Below are positions 1-8,611 of a stretch of 64,000 nucleotides of DNA, piece by piece. The stretch comes from SKVR01 sp037441525 (GTDB lineage Bacteria > Bacteroidota > Bacteroidia > Bacteroidales > UBA7960). Numbering within the stretch: the stretch's first letter is position 1; the number at the start of each line of letters is the position of its first letter. The DNA is taken from assembly GCA_037441525.1 (NCBI GenBank), contig JBBISA010000009.1:1-64000 (forward strand), given 5' to 3'. The notes under the pieces are model-generated. The model had not been told where the DNA came from, searched no databases, and saw nothing but the letters and a program-made list of their open reading frames with translations. A program made the position numbers and the translations under genes.

Positions 1-685
1 TGCTTCCGCGAAGCCGTTTTACCCGTTCAATAATTGCTGATATTTCGGGCATTCTAATCCGCATCATCTTTGTATCATCATCATGCGGATACAAGGCTAT
101 ACAATCGCCAGGGGCAGGTGGTTCATTGTCTGGCCCATGATAATTATCGGGGAGCAACCCAGCCACCCCCAACAGTGCTTCAACCTTTGCTTTAGCTGCT
201 ATATGACGGAAAATCATATACGCACCGTGTGTTTTATTCCAGTAAACACCCTTAATTTTCAGCAAAGACTTCGATATTGCCTTTTTATAGGGCATTGTAA
301 CCATCCAGTATTTCCCCGTAGTTCCGGCAAAAACAGCCTGGTGAATATTGCTTTCAGGCTTTTGAGCCTTATGTTCGGAATCCACGCGGGGTTGGTTCCG
401 AAGGGCGCCTGCATCGCTTGATGCGGCTATGGGGGCAATGTCGCGGCGATTTGCTTCGCCGGGCCCCGGCAATATTTCGCCATCAGGTTTTTCAATCCTG
501 AACGTGGGCAAATGTTCTTTTATCAGGGCGAAACTCTCGGCCGTGTAGGGCAAATACCATACTTTCATGGTCTTACTCCATTTTGCACCTAAAGCCTTTA
601 CTTTTTCAATGATTTCGCGGTTGTACTCAAATAATAACCCAATCCGATAATCATCCCTGTGAAAAATCTTTTTCAAAGTTATCAT
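1..685 (-). CDS. Site-specific integrase (tyrosine recombinase family), N-terminal part, truncated by window edge
   Basis: An open frame runs on the minus strand from an ATG at 685 to the window edge (228 codons, no stop). The part visible lacks the catalytic domain. It has an N-terminal unit of about 50 residues with the pattern YNREIIEKVKALGAKWS followed by KVWYLPYT, a second unit near residues 123-170 (YWMVTMPYKK, GVYWNKTHGAYMIF), and the start of a third (IIERVKRLRGS). Such repeated units, with an aromatic pair around W-S-x-x-x-K-x-W, are known from the DNA-binding N-termini of Bacteroidota phage-type integrases; assignment rests on this recollection. The 108 bp to the next gene hold nothing evident. 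It may mark the edge of an integrated element lying to the left. Confidence 0.65.
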   Translation of the reverse strand, partial: MITLKKIFHRDDYRIGLLFEYNREIIEKVKALGAKWSKTMKVWYLPYTAESFALIKEHLPTFRIEKPDGEILPGPGEANRRDIAPIAASSDAGALRNQPRVDSEHKAQKPESNIHQAVFAGTTGKYWMVTMPYKKAISKSLLKIKGVYWNKTHGAYMIFRHIAAKAKVEALLGVAGLLPDNYHGPDNEPPAPGDCIALYPHDDDTKMMRIRMPEISAIIERVKRLRGS

Positions 686-793
686 AAATTCCGTGGTAAG
701 TAAGTAATTTCCCGGCAATCTTTATTCCGCTATAAAAATAAAAAAAATACATCTTAATCATTAACTTCGCCCGCTAAATTAACAGTACTGCCT

Positions 794-3262
794 ATGCCCC
801 GGCTCAATACCGCACCACTCCTTCCATTCCCGTTTTTTTTGCTGGTTCTTCATTTCTGCTGCCCTTCAATATCACTCAATGCACAGACAAGGGTGAGTGG
901 CCGAACCACCGAGGCCCTCACAGGCCAGCCTGTTGCCTTTGTTCATGTGTTGCCTCAGGGGTCAGGGCAGGGAACACTTACCGATATTGATGGCTTGTTT
1001 TCTATATTTGTTCCCCGCGAAACTACCCATATCAGTTTTTCGCACCTGGCCTATTACCAGGTCAGCCATCGCATAGCAAATAATGATACCACCCTCAACA
1101 TTGTGCTTTATCAGCGGCCGCACCAACTTCAGGAAGTGGTTGTACTTCCGGGCATAAATCCTGCCCATCGCATTATTGGCAATGCTATAAACAACAGGGC
1201 TCTCAACAATCCTATGCGTTTGTCGTCGTTCAGCTACACTTCCTACAATAAATTCATTGCCACACTCGACCGCGACCACTATGTAAACCTTTGGGAAACC
1301 ACCCCCGATACCACCAGCTTGCGTATGATGAACCTCCTTGAAAAAAGGCATCTCTTTTTGCTGGAATCAGTAACTGAACGAAAATTCCGATACCCGGCAC
1401 AAACCAACGAAACCGTGCTGGCCAACCGCGTCTCGGGCCTGCAAAATCCAACATTTACCATGCTGGCCACCGAACTCCAGCCCTTCTCATTTTACGATAA
1501 CACCATACAGCTTTTGCAAACCGAATACATCAGCCCTATAAGCCGCACCGCACTAAGCCTCTATTACTTTTCCATTACCGATACCATACTTCAACCCACC
1601 GACACCCTTTTTGCCATTTCGTTTAAGCCCCTACCCGACGTCAGATTCAATGCACTTACGGGTATGCTATATATTAACACGAGCCGCTGGGCCATACAAA
1701 ATGTAAGTGCGCAACCCCACCGCCAGGCCATAAGCGGGCTCGATTTCCGCATAAGGCAAAAGTATGAACTGACAGACGACCATTGGTTCCCGGTGCAACT
1801 CAACACCGACATTACTTTTATGAACCCTGCTGGCGGCAGCCAGGCAATTGCAGCTCCCATTATTATGGAAGGAAGAAGTTACCTTCACAACATCCGCCTC
1901 AATCCGCCGCTGCGCACTGCCGATTTTGGCCCATTTGCCCTTAATTTTCACCCAAGGGCCAACCAGCACAACGAGCAGTTCTGGCAACCCCTGCGCCCCG
2001 ACTCAATCACCGCGCGCGAAAAAAACACCTACCACTTCATGGACAGCCTTTCGCAACATATCAACTTCGACAGGCTCCTCAACAGTGTTGAGCCCCTGCT
2101 TTTCGGCGAAATACCCATGGGTGCCATTAGCCTGCCCATAAATAACCTTTACCGATACAACGATTTCGAAAAGCACCGCCTGGGTATTGGGTTTAAAACC
2201 AACAACCGGTTTTCGCAGCGGATGCAATTGCAGGGCTATTATGCCTGGGCAACCGGCGACAGGCAGGAAAAATATCTGGCCATGGCAAAAGTGGCCCTAT
2301 GGCCCCAACGACATGTTTGGTTTTCAATTGCTGCTGAAAACGATGTGAGCGAAAGGGGTGGTTCCGACATTAACCCCCAGGTCTCCATTTTTAATCCCAT
2401 GTCGTTTCGCAATTTTTATATGAACAAGATGGATTATTCCCGCCATACATCTGCTCGTATATCCTTCCGGACTCTGTTTAATTTTCTGTCTGCCGAAGCA
2501 GGTATTGCCCGGGGAAAAAGCTGGTGGACCGACGACTACCTCTTTATGCCCAATACCACCGGGCCGGTTTCATCGTACCATTTTAGCGAATTAGCCCTCA
2601 GAATGAGACTGGCGTGGGGCGAAACCCTTATGAACACTCCGTTGCGCACGATTACCTTCCCTGCCCGTTATCCCGTTTTTTACCTCAACATTGCCCGCGG
2701 GTTGCCCGGCAACCAATCTTACCAGCCGGGTTATCTCAAAATTGAATCGCGACTCGATGTAAACTATACCATTCCACGCTGGGGCAAACAAAGCTTTATT
2801 GCTGAAGCAGGCATGATTTCCCCCTCTACCCTTCCCTGGCCCCTGCTATTTACCGCCCGGGCAGGCAACCGCAACTATTACCTTGCATCGCCATTCAGTT
2901 TTGGCACCATGCTTATGAGCGAATTTGCAGCCAACCGGTTTATGGCGCTTTTTTTTCAGCACACATTTCCCAGCCTGTTTCAATTGCCCCGCTATAAACC
3001 CGAACTGATGATTATTGCCAACGCGGGAGCCGGGTGGCTCAGCAATCCGCAACAACACATGGCCATGGATGCACGCTCGTGGCAAAAAGGGTATTACGAA
3101 ACAGGTTTTGCCATAAACCGTATCCTGCCAAAACACTGGGAACGACAGTTTATTTTTGGTTTCAGCCCCGGCATTGAAATGCTTTACCGATTGGGCCCCT
3201 ACACCCTGCCAACCCCTATGCACAACCTCACGGTAAAACTCAGCATGGTTACATCGTTCTGA
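794..3262 (+). CDS. DUF5686 outer-membrane protein with carboxypeptidase-regulatory-like N-terminal domain
   Basis: 822-residue exported protein. A signal peptide (LLPFPFFLLVLHFCC) ends near residue 30. It is followed by a CarboxypepD_reg-like beta-sandwich, about residues 33-115 (VSGRTTEALTGQPVAFVHV, TDIDGLFSI), the module that also precedes many Bacteroidota TonB receptors. The rest is the DUF5686 region: long alternating hydrophobic/polar segments, ending in aromatic strands and a terminal Phe (VKLSMVTSF) as expected of an outer-membrane beta-barrel. Length fits the family. The function of DUF5686 proteins is not established. It stands 35 bp before ftsX but that gene appears to have its own promoter, so cotranscription is uncertain. 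Confidence 0.85.
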   Translation: MPRLNTAPLLPFPFFLLVLHFCCPSISLNAQTRVSGRTTEALTGQPVAFVHVLPQGSGQGTLTDIDGLFSIFVPRETTHISFSHLAYYQVSHRIANNDTTLNIVLYQRPHQLQEVVVLPGINPAHRIIGNAINNRALNNPMRLSSFSYTSYNKFIATLDRDHYVNLWETTPDTTSLRMMNLLEKRHLFLLESVTERKFRYPAQTNETVLANRVSGLQNPTFTMLATELQPFSFYDNTIQLLQTEYISPISRTALSLYYFSITDTILQPTDTLFAISFKPLPDVRFNALTGMLYINTSRWAIQNVSAQPHRQAISGLDFRIRQKYELTDDHWFPVQLNTDITFMNPAGGSQAIAAPIIMEGRSYLHNIRLNPPLRTADFGPFALNFHPRANQHNEQFWQPLRPDSITAREKNTYHFMDSLSQHINFDRLLNSVEPLLFGEIPMGAISLPINNLYRYNDFEKHRLGIGFKTNNRFSQRMQLQGYYAWATGDRQEKYLAMAKVALWPQRHVWFSIAAENDVSERGGSDINPQVSIFNPMSFRNFYMNKMDYSRHTSARISFRTLFNFLSAEAGIARGKSWWTDDYLFMPNTTGPVSSYHFSELALRMRLAWGETLMNTPLRTITFPARYPVFYLNIARGLPGNQSYQPGYLKIESRLDVNYTIPRWGKQSFIAEAGMISPSTLPWPLLFTARAGNRNYYLASPFSFGTMLMSEFAANRFMALFFQHTFPSLFQLPRYKPELMIIANAGAGWLSNPQQHMAMDARSWQKGYYETGFAINRILPKHWERQFIFGFSPGIEMLYRLGPYTLPTPMHNLTVKLSMVTSF

Positions 3263-3297
3263 AAAAATTAATTAGTTTTGCATCCTAAATTAACCCC

Positions 3298-4179
3298 ATG
3301 GCACGCCAGGAAGAAGTTATTATTGGTCGTCGGCTAAAAACATCTTATTTATCCACAGTTGTAAGCATTACACTGGTGCTTTATGTGCTGGGGCTGCTGG
3401 GTTTAATTATTATGCACACCCACAAGCTATCTGAGCGCATTAAGGAGAACATCGGATTTTCTGTTATTCTCATGGATAATGCCCGCATGGCCGATATCAA
3501 CCACCTGCAAAAATCCCTCGATGCCCTGCCTGCCGTTAAATCAACTGAGTTTATATCTAAGGAAAAAGCGGCCGAAGAACTTATGACCGAGCTGGGTGAA
3601 GATTTTGTGAAATTTCTGGGGTATAACCCCCTGTTTCCCTCCATAGAAGTGCGCCTTAATGCCGCCTGGGCCAACCCCGACAGTCTGGAATTGTTTAAAA
3701 AGAAGGTACTACAGAGCCGCGTGGTAAAAGAAGTGGATTACCAAAAAAACCTGGTGCACATTGTAAACGATAATGTTCGCAAAATCGGGATGGCCCTGGT
3801 GCTTTTCAGCCTTCTGCTGCTGATTATTGCCTTTACACTGATAAGCAACACCATAAGGCTGAGCGTGTTTTCAAAACGTTTTCTAATCAAGAGCATGCAA
3901 CTTATTGGCGCCACCCAGTCGTTTATCCGCCGCCCTTTTGTTATTAAAGGAATTATTCAGGGCATTATTGGGTCGGTAGTTGCCATTGGCCTGCTTCTGG
4001 CTACCCTGTGGGGTGCACGCCAATCGATACCCGAGCTGGTCAACTTTCAGGATATCGAAATGCTTTTCACCATGTTTGTGCTGGTACTCCTGCTGGGAAT
4101 CATTATCAGCTGGATATCAACCGCTATGGCCGTTAAAAAATATCTTCGCATAAAAACAGACAATCTCTATCTTTATTAA
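3298..4179 (+). CDS. ftsX: Permease-like cell division protein FtsX
   Basis: 293 residues. FtsX is the membrane partner of the FtsE ATPase and couples septal-ring assembly to peptidoglycan hydrolase activation. Visible architecture: a short cytosolic N-terminus, TM1 near residues 20-40 (VVSITLVLYVLGLLGLI), an extracytoplasmic domain to about residue 160, then three more TM helices (MALVLFSLLLLIIAFTLI; GIIGSVVAIGLLLATL; MLFTMFVLVLLLGIIIS). FtsE is not in the window, as is common in this phylum. A TAGTTTTG -7-type element at 3273-3280 would give a very short leader. First gene of a likely operon: DUF3098 follows after 38 bp. Confidence 0.92.
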   Translation: MARQEEVIIGRRLKTSYLSTVVSITLVLYVLGLLGLIIMHTHKLSERIKENIGFSVILMDNARMADINHLQKSLDALPAVKSTEFISKEKAAEELMTELGEDFVKFLGYNPLFPSIEVRLNAAWANPDSLELFKKKVLQSRVVKEVDYQKNLVHIVNDNVRKIGMALVLFSLLLLIIAFTLISNTIRLSVFSKRFLIKSMQLIGATQSFIRRPFVIKGIIQGIIGSVVAIGLLLATLWGARQSIPELVNFQDIEMLFTMFVLVLLLGIIISWISTAMAVKKYLRIKTDNLYLY

Positions 4180-4217
4180 CCTCAAGTTTTCGCAAACCGT
4201 AAATTACCCCATCCGTC

Positions 4218-4463
4218 ATGAACCAAAAGAAAAAACCTGATTCCGATTTCCTGTTCGACCGTTCCAAATACATCCTGCTTATCATCGGGCTTGTTATTAC
4301 TGCCCTGGGCTTTATATTAATGGTAGGAGGCGGCAGCAAAGACCCCAACGAATTCATTTACGACCTGTTCAGTTTCAGGCGTATTACCCTGGCCCCGTTT
4401 CTGGTTTTACTGGGCTATGGGGTACAGATATATTCCATACTGAAAAGTAAAAAACAAGCCTGA
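4218..4463 (+). CDS. DUF3098 small membrane protein
   Basis: 81 residues, two predicted TM helices (YILLIIGLVITALGFILMVGG and ITLAPFLVLLGYGVQIYSIL) separated by a loop with DPNEFIYDLFSFRR. This size, topology and place between ftsX and uppP match the DUF3098 family of Bacteroidota, whose function is unknown. Only one base separates its stop from the uppP start, so translational coupling is likely. Its position between a division protein and an undecaprenyl-phosphate recycling enzyme suggests, but does not prove, a role in envelope growth. Confidence 0.85.
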   Translation: MNQKKKPDSDFLFDRSKYILLIIGLVITALGFILMVGGGSKDPNEFIYDLFSFRRITLAPFLVLLGYGVQIYSILKSKKQA

Positions 4464-4464
4464 T

Positions 4465-5259
4465 ATGACCTGGTACGAAGCATTGGTGCTTGGGCTGGTG
4501 CAAGGCCTTACCGAATTTCTGCCCGTAAGCAGCAGCGGCCATCTCGAACTGGGCGCAGCAATGTTTGGGCTTAAGGAAGAAAACCTTACCTTTTCCATAA
4601 TTGTGCATGGTGCCACCTTTTTAAGTGTGCTGGTGGTATTCAGAAAAGATATTCTCGATATCATAACAGGTTTGCTTAAATTCAAATGGAACGAACAAAC
4701 CCGACTGGCATTTCTGCTGGTATTGTCGGCCATTCCGGTAGCTCTGACCGGTGTATTGTTTAAAGACCAGATTGAATCGCTTTTCTCAGGAAACATACTT
4801 CTGGTTGGATGCATGCTGCTTGTAACAGCAACATTGCTTTTCCTTACCACCTATGCCCCGGCAAGCATTAAGGAAGTGACCTGGAAAAGTGCATTAATCA
4901 TTGGCCTGGCGCAAACCATAGCCATATTGCCCGGCATAAGCCGCAGCGGGGCCACCATCAGCACTGCCCTTTACCTGGGTATCAACCGCGACAAAGCCAC
5001 CCGCTTCTCATTTCTTATGGTGCTAATCCCAATTTTTGGGGCATCGCTACTTGAACTTCTCGACCTGGCAAAAGAAACAGGCCCGTCGGCCATAAGCCCT
5101 GTTGCACTTATAATTGGCGCTTTGGCCGCATTTCTCTCAGGCCTGTTTGCATGCTCATGGATGCTGAAGATTGTTCGCCGCGGAAAACTCATCTGGTTTG
5201 CATTGTATGTGCTGGTAATTGCTCTCACAGCCATCAGCTTTGCTCTCTTTTCCGCCTGA
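4465..5259 (+). CDS. uppP: Undecaprenyl-diphosphate phosphatase UppP (BacA)
   Basis: 264-residue polytopic inner-membrane enzyme that dephosphorylates undecaprenyl pyrophosphate to recycle the lipid carrier of peptidoglycan and surface-glycan synthesis; overproduction in other bacteria gives bacitracin resistance. The BacA signatures are present: GLTEFLPVSSSGH at about residues 14-26, with the conserved Glu17, Ser cluster and His26, and the second motif PGISRSGATIS near residues 155-165. About eight hydrophobic helices are visible. It starts one base after DUF3098 and ends 11 bp before truB. Confidence 0.95.
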   Translation: MTWYEALVLGLVQGLTEFLPVSSSGHLELGAAMFGLKEENLTFSIIVHGATFLSVLVVFRKDILDIITGLLKFKWNEQTRLAFLLVLSAIPVALTGVLFKDQIESLFSGNILLVGCMLLVTATLLFLTTYAPASIKEVTWKSALIIGLAQTIAILPGISRSGATISTALYLGINRDKATRFSFLMVLIPIFGASLLELLDLAKETGPSAISPVALIIGALAAFLSGLFACSWMLKIVRRGKLIWFALYVLVIALTAISFALFSA

Positions 5260-5270
5260 AACTCATCTTC

Positions 5271-5984
5271 ATGGCAACACCCCTGGAAAATCAGTTTACC
5301 GAAGGAAAAGTTATCCTGATTGATAAACCCCATTACTGGACCTCCTTCAATGCAGTAAGCAAGGTGAAGGCATTGCTGCGCCACCATCTCGGCCTCAAAA
5401 AAATTAAAATAGGTCATGCCGGCACACTCGACCCACTGGCCACCGGTTTGCTGATTATTTGCTCCGGAAAAATGACCCGCAGCATCGAACTTTATCAGAG
5501 GCAGGAAAAGGAATACACCGGAACCTTTTTTATCGGCGCTGCAACACCCTCTTGCGACCTGGAAACAGAGCCCGGCCCCCACCTGCCCACAAGCCATATT
5601 ACCCCTGAAATGGTGCAACAGGCTGTTGCGCAGCTCACCGGCAACATTATGCAGGAACCACCACTTTTTTCAGCCCGCAAAATAGATGGCAAACGGGCTT
5701 ATACCCATGCACGCAAGGGACACGACCTTACCCTGCCTGCCAGCCCCGTAACCATTTATCAGTTCGAAATAACACGGTGGCAATTGCCCGAAGCCGATTT
5801 CAGGGTGGTGTGCAGCAAAGGGACTTACATAAGGTCGCTGGCCCGCGATTTCGGTCTGTTGCTTCAATCGGGCGCCTATCTGCAAAAACTCCGCCGAACC
5901 CGCATCGGACAGTTCCATGTTGATAACTCCGTAACCCCGGCTCAGTTTCAGCAATACATTGAACAATTAACGGCTGCAAGCTAA
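5271..5984 (+). CDS. truB: tRNA pseudouridine(55) synthase TruB
   Basis: 237 residues from the ATG at 5271. A longer in-frame reading from 5151 would overlap uppP by over 100 bp and add residues foreign to the family, so it was rejected. TruB isomerises U55 in the T-loop of elongator tRNAs. The catalytic motif GHAGTLDPLATGLL is at about residues 48-61, with nucleophile Asp54. The later motif CSKGTYIRSLARDFG is also family-typical. Operon context: 11 bp after uppP; queA follows after 121 bp behind a recognisable promoter. Confidence 0.95.
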   Translation: MATPLENQFTEGKVILIDKPHYWTSFNAVSKVKALLRHHLGLKKIKIGHAGTLDPLATGLLIICSGKMTRSIELYQRQEKEYTGTFFIGAATPSCDLETEPGPHLPTSHITPEMVQQAVAQLTGNIMQEPPLFSARKIDGKRAYTHARKGHDLTLPASPVTIYQFEITRWQLPEADFRVVCSKGTYIRSLARDFGLLLQSGAYLQKLRRTRIGQFHVDNSVTPAQFQQYIEQLTAAS

Positions 5985-6041
5985 AGTTTTTACCCCCGGT
6001 TTGAACAAAACTCCCTGATTTTCTTTTTTTTATTGTCACTC

Positions 6042-6075
6042 TATTGACATGGCCCCCTCCTTTGTATTATCTTTG
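6042..6075 (+). promoter_or_regulatory. Bacteroidota-type promoter upstream of queA
   Basis: A -33-like element TATTGAC (6042-6048) and a -7 element TATCTTTG (6068-6075), with 21 bases between the TTG and the TA, fit the TTTG / TANNTTTG consensus of Bacteroidota primary-sigma promoters. The implied start lies roughly 20-25 bases before the queA ATG. Confidence 0.6.
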
Positions 6076-6105
6076 CACTCTTTTTTTTAATAATAACAGA
6101 AAAAA

Positions 6106-7155
6106 ATGAAGCTATCTGATTTTAAATTCAATCTGCCACCCGAACTCATTGCCGAAGACCCAGCCCCCAACCGCGACGAATCGCGCCTGATGGTGATAAA
6201 CCGCCGAACCGGCGAAATTGAACACAAGATTTTTAAAGATATCCTCGATTATTTTGATGACGGCGATGTGCTGATTACCAATAATACCAAGGTTTTCCCT
6301 GCCCGGCTTTATGGCACAAAAGAAAAGACCGGAGCCAAAATAGAGGTTTTTTTGCTTCGCGAGCTTAACCGTGAAGCCCGCCTGTGGGATGTTCTCGTTG
6401 ACCCGGCCCGGAAAATCCGGATTGGCAACAAACTTTACTTTGGCGACGACGACAATCTGGTGGCCGAAGTGATAGATAACACCACCTCGCGCGGCCGAAC
6501 CTTGCGGTTCCTTTTCGATGGTACTTATGACGAGTTTAAAAGAACTATCGAGTCGCTGGGCGAAACACCCCTGCCCAAACTCATCAAACGCCCTGTAACC
6601 CCTGATGACAAAGACCGCTATCAAACCGTTTATGCCAAAATGGAAGGGGCCGTTGCTGCGCCCACAGCCGGTATGCACTTTAGCCGTGAACTCATTAAAA
6701 GGCTCGAACTCAAAGGTGCACACTTCGCCGAAATAACCCTTCATGCCGGTTTGGGCAATTTCAGAAGTGTTGATGTGGAAGACCTCAGCAAACACAAAAT
6801 GGACTCTGAGCAGTTTTTCATTGAAGAAAAAACTACCAAAATTGTTAACAAGGCCAAGGACGAAAGAAAACGCATTTGTGCCGTGGGTACCACCACCATG
6901 CGTGCACTGGAATCATCAGTAACCATCCATGGTCATCTAAAGTCCTTCGAAGGGTGGACCAACAAGTTCATCTATCCGCCCTACGATTTCAGCGTGGCCA
7001 ATGCCATGGTTTCCAACTTCCACCTCCCACAGTCTACCCTGATGATGATGGTATCGGCATTTGCCGGTTTCGACCTGCTGATGAAAGCCTATAAAACCGC
7101 CGTGAAAGAAAAGTACCATTTCTTTACCTACGGCGATGCTATGCTCATCATCTGA
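6106..7155 (+). CDS. queA: S-adenosylmethionine:tRNA ribosyltransferase-isomerase QueA
   Basis: 349 residues, normal length. QueA transfers and isomerises the ribose moiety of SAM onto 7-aminomethyl-7-deazaguanine in tRNA, giving epoxyqueuosine. Family features seen are the N-terminal FNLPPELIAEDPAPNRDESRL, the central GAKIEVFLL, the block VAAPTAGMHFS at about residue 184, and the C-terminal NFHLPQSTLMMMVSAFAG. ispD starts three bases after the stop, so the two are cotranscribed. Confidence 0.95.
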   Translation: MKLSDFKFNLPPELIAEDPAPNRDESRLMVINRRTGEIEHKIFKDILDYFDDGDVLITNNTKVFPARLYGTKEKTGAKIEVFLLRELNREARLWDVLVDPARKIRIGNKLYFGDDDNLVAEVIDNTTSRGRTLRFLFDGTYDEFKRTIESLGETPLPKLIKRPVTPDDKDRYQTVYAKMEGAVAAPTAGMHFSRELIKRLELKGAHFAEITLHAGLGNFRSVDVEDLSKHKMDSEQFFIEEKTTKIVNKAKDERKRICAVGTTTMRALESSVTIHGHLKSFEGWTNKFIYPPYDFSVANAMVSNFHLPQSTLMMMVSAFAGFDLLMKAYKTAVKEKYHFFTYGDAMLII

Positions 7156-7158
7156 CCC

Positions 7159-7824
7159 ATGCTGCCTAAGTATGTCGTTATAACTGCCGGTGGCAAGGGG
7201 GTGCGCATGAACACCCCCCTGCCCAAGCAGTTTATGCCCATCCATAGCAAACCCCTGCTTTTTTATACCATTAGGGTTTTTGCCCAAACCCTGCCCGGAT
7301 TACATATTATACTGGTATTACCCACAGCACAGGTTAATTACTGGCATCAACTGGTAAGCGAACACAATTTTACTATTCCTCTCCAAATCGCTGAAGGCGG
7401 GCCAACCAGGTTCCATTCAGTAAAAAGTGGGCTTAAACTGGTTCCTGATAATGCCGTAGTAGGCATACACGATGCTGTAAGGCCGTTGGTCTCTTCCGAA
7501 ACTATAAAACAATCCTTCCATTTGGCCGAAAAGCTGGGCAATGCAATCCCTGCCATTGAGGTAACCGAATCGATGCGCATTACCGAACGGGCATTCAATC
7601 GCCCCATTGCCCGCGAAACTCTTCGTATTATTCAAACCCCTCAATGTTTCAGGTCAGAATCCATCAAAAAAGCCTATAATGTGAACTATGATGAGAGTTT
7701 TACCGACGATGCCTCTGTTCTGGAAAAAACCGGCGAGCGAATTTATCTCTCCGAAGGAAACCGGCTCAACATAAAAATAACCACCCCCGAAGATTTTCAT
7801 ATTGCTTCAGCCCTATTAAGCTGA
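7159..7824 (+). CDS. ispD: 2-C-methyl-D-erythritol 4-phosphate cytidylyltransferase IspD
   Basis: 221 residues. IspD makes CDP-methylerythritol in the non-mevalonate isoprenoid pathway, which also supplies the undecaprenyl carrier recycled by uppP upstream. The nucleotide-binding N-terminus AGGKGVRMNTPLPKQFMPI is clear, as are GIHDAVRPLVS near residue 105 and the C-terminal TDDASVLE and NIKITTPED segments. Its last nine bases overlap tail-to-tail with the methyltransferase on the other strand. Confidence 0.93.
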   Translation: MLPKYVVITAGGKGVRMNTPLPKQFMPIHSKPLLFYTIRVFAQTLPGLHIILVLPTAQVNYWHQLVSEHNFTIPLQIAEGGPTRFHSVKSGLKLVPDNAVVGIHDAVRPLVSSETIKQSFHLAEKLGNAIPAIEVTESMRITERAFNRPIARETLRIIQTPQCFRSESIKKAYNVNYDESFTDDASVLEKTGERIYLSEGNRLNIKITTPEDFHIASALLS

Positions 7825-8358
7825 GCCCGGCAGATTCTTTACTGCATAAACAAAGTAGAAACTGGGAAAAATAAACCTCAGCAAAGGCCTTAGCCCAAAC
7901 CGGAATTTATCGGGCGATGCCCATTTTTCGCGTGCAACAATCTTCCATCCCGATTTTTCAAGCAGCCAGTCAAATTGACGCGGTTCAAACTCATGGTAAT
8001 GACGGTCCCACTCATTGGCATTGTTCCAGTAAGCACTGGCAAACCAAACCTTTAAGGGTACACTGCAAATCAGCTTACCGTGTTTTATTTCCTTCAGAAT
8101 ATTGTAGGGCGCCAGCAAGTGTTCAAACAATTCAAAGGATGTGTAGCAATCGGCAGGGTAACCGGCAATCACCTCACGGTATTGCTCATCAAAATCTTCT
8201 CCCCGAGTGTTGGTTACCCGATATCCCCTTTCGTGCATTGCCCTGCTCAGCAGATTGGGCGTGCCCAGGTCAAGGATTGCCTCATTCTTACCTATATGCT
8301 TTTCCAGAAAAAGCAATGTTTTCCTGAATCTCAATCCTGCCGGTGCATCAGAGCTCAT
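7816..8358 (-). CDS. Class I SAM-dependent methyltransferase-like protein
   Basis: 180 residues. Motif I appears as AILDLGTPNLLSRAMHERG, a variant of the usual D-x-G-x-G loop. An acidic post-I segment and FELFEHLLAPYNILKEIKHG (cf. the E-H-L motif of ubiquinone-type methyltransferases) follow, then LICSVPL and an HEFEPRQFDWLLEKSGW segment typical of the family's C-terminal half. The substrate cannot be inferred. The Gly-poor motif I is unusual and may mean weak or altered SAM binding. Convergent with ispD, sharing nine bases. Confidence 0.75.
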   Translation of the reverse strand: MSSDAPAGLRFRKTLLFLEKHIGKNEAILDLGTPNLLSRAMHERGYRVTNTRGEDFDEQYREVIAGYPADCYTSFELFEHLLAPYNILKEIKHGKLICSVPLKVWFASAYWNNANEWDRHYHEFEPRQFDWLLEKSGWKIVAREKWASPDKFRFGLRPLLRFIFPSFYFVYAVKNLPGSA

Positions 8359-8611
8359 ATTGTCTTACTTTTTATGTTTTAGGATAAAATAACTCCTCAA
8401 AGGTAGGTGTTAGGATGATTTTTAAAAAAATATAAATTCACAATGATTTGAAATACAATTATTTATTGATGTCAACTTTTAGATTGCCAGAATTATTGGC
8501 GTTTACAGAACTGTTTCTACACCGAAAATCAGTTTGTTGTTTCCCGACAAAAAGGGTAAATGCCATCATGGCTTTATGGTCTCTTAAATATTACACCCAC
8601 ACTCAATTTGC

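Noticed and set aside
83..421. Plus-strand open frame of 112 codons
   Set aside because: It lies opposite the integrase coding frame, which has recognisable repeats; the plus-strand product has no coherent composition.
4971..5618. Minus-strand open frame of 215 codons opposite uppP and truB
   Set aside because: Both plus-strand genes are unmistakable; the antisense frame is a shadow.
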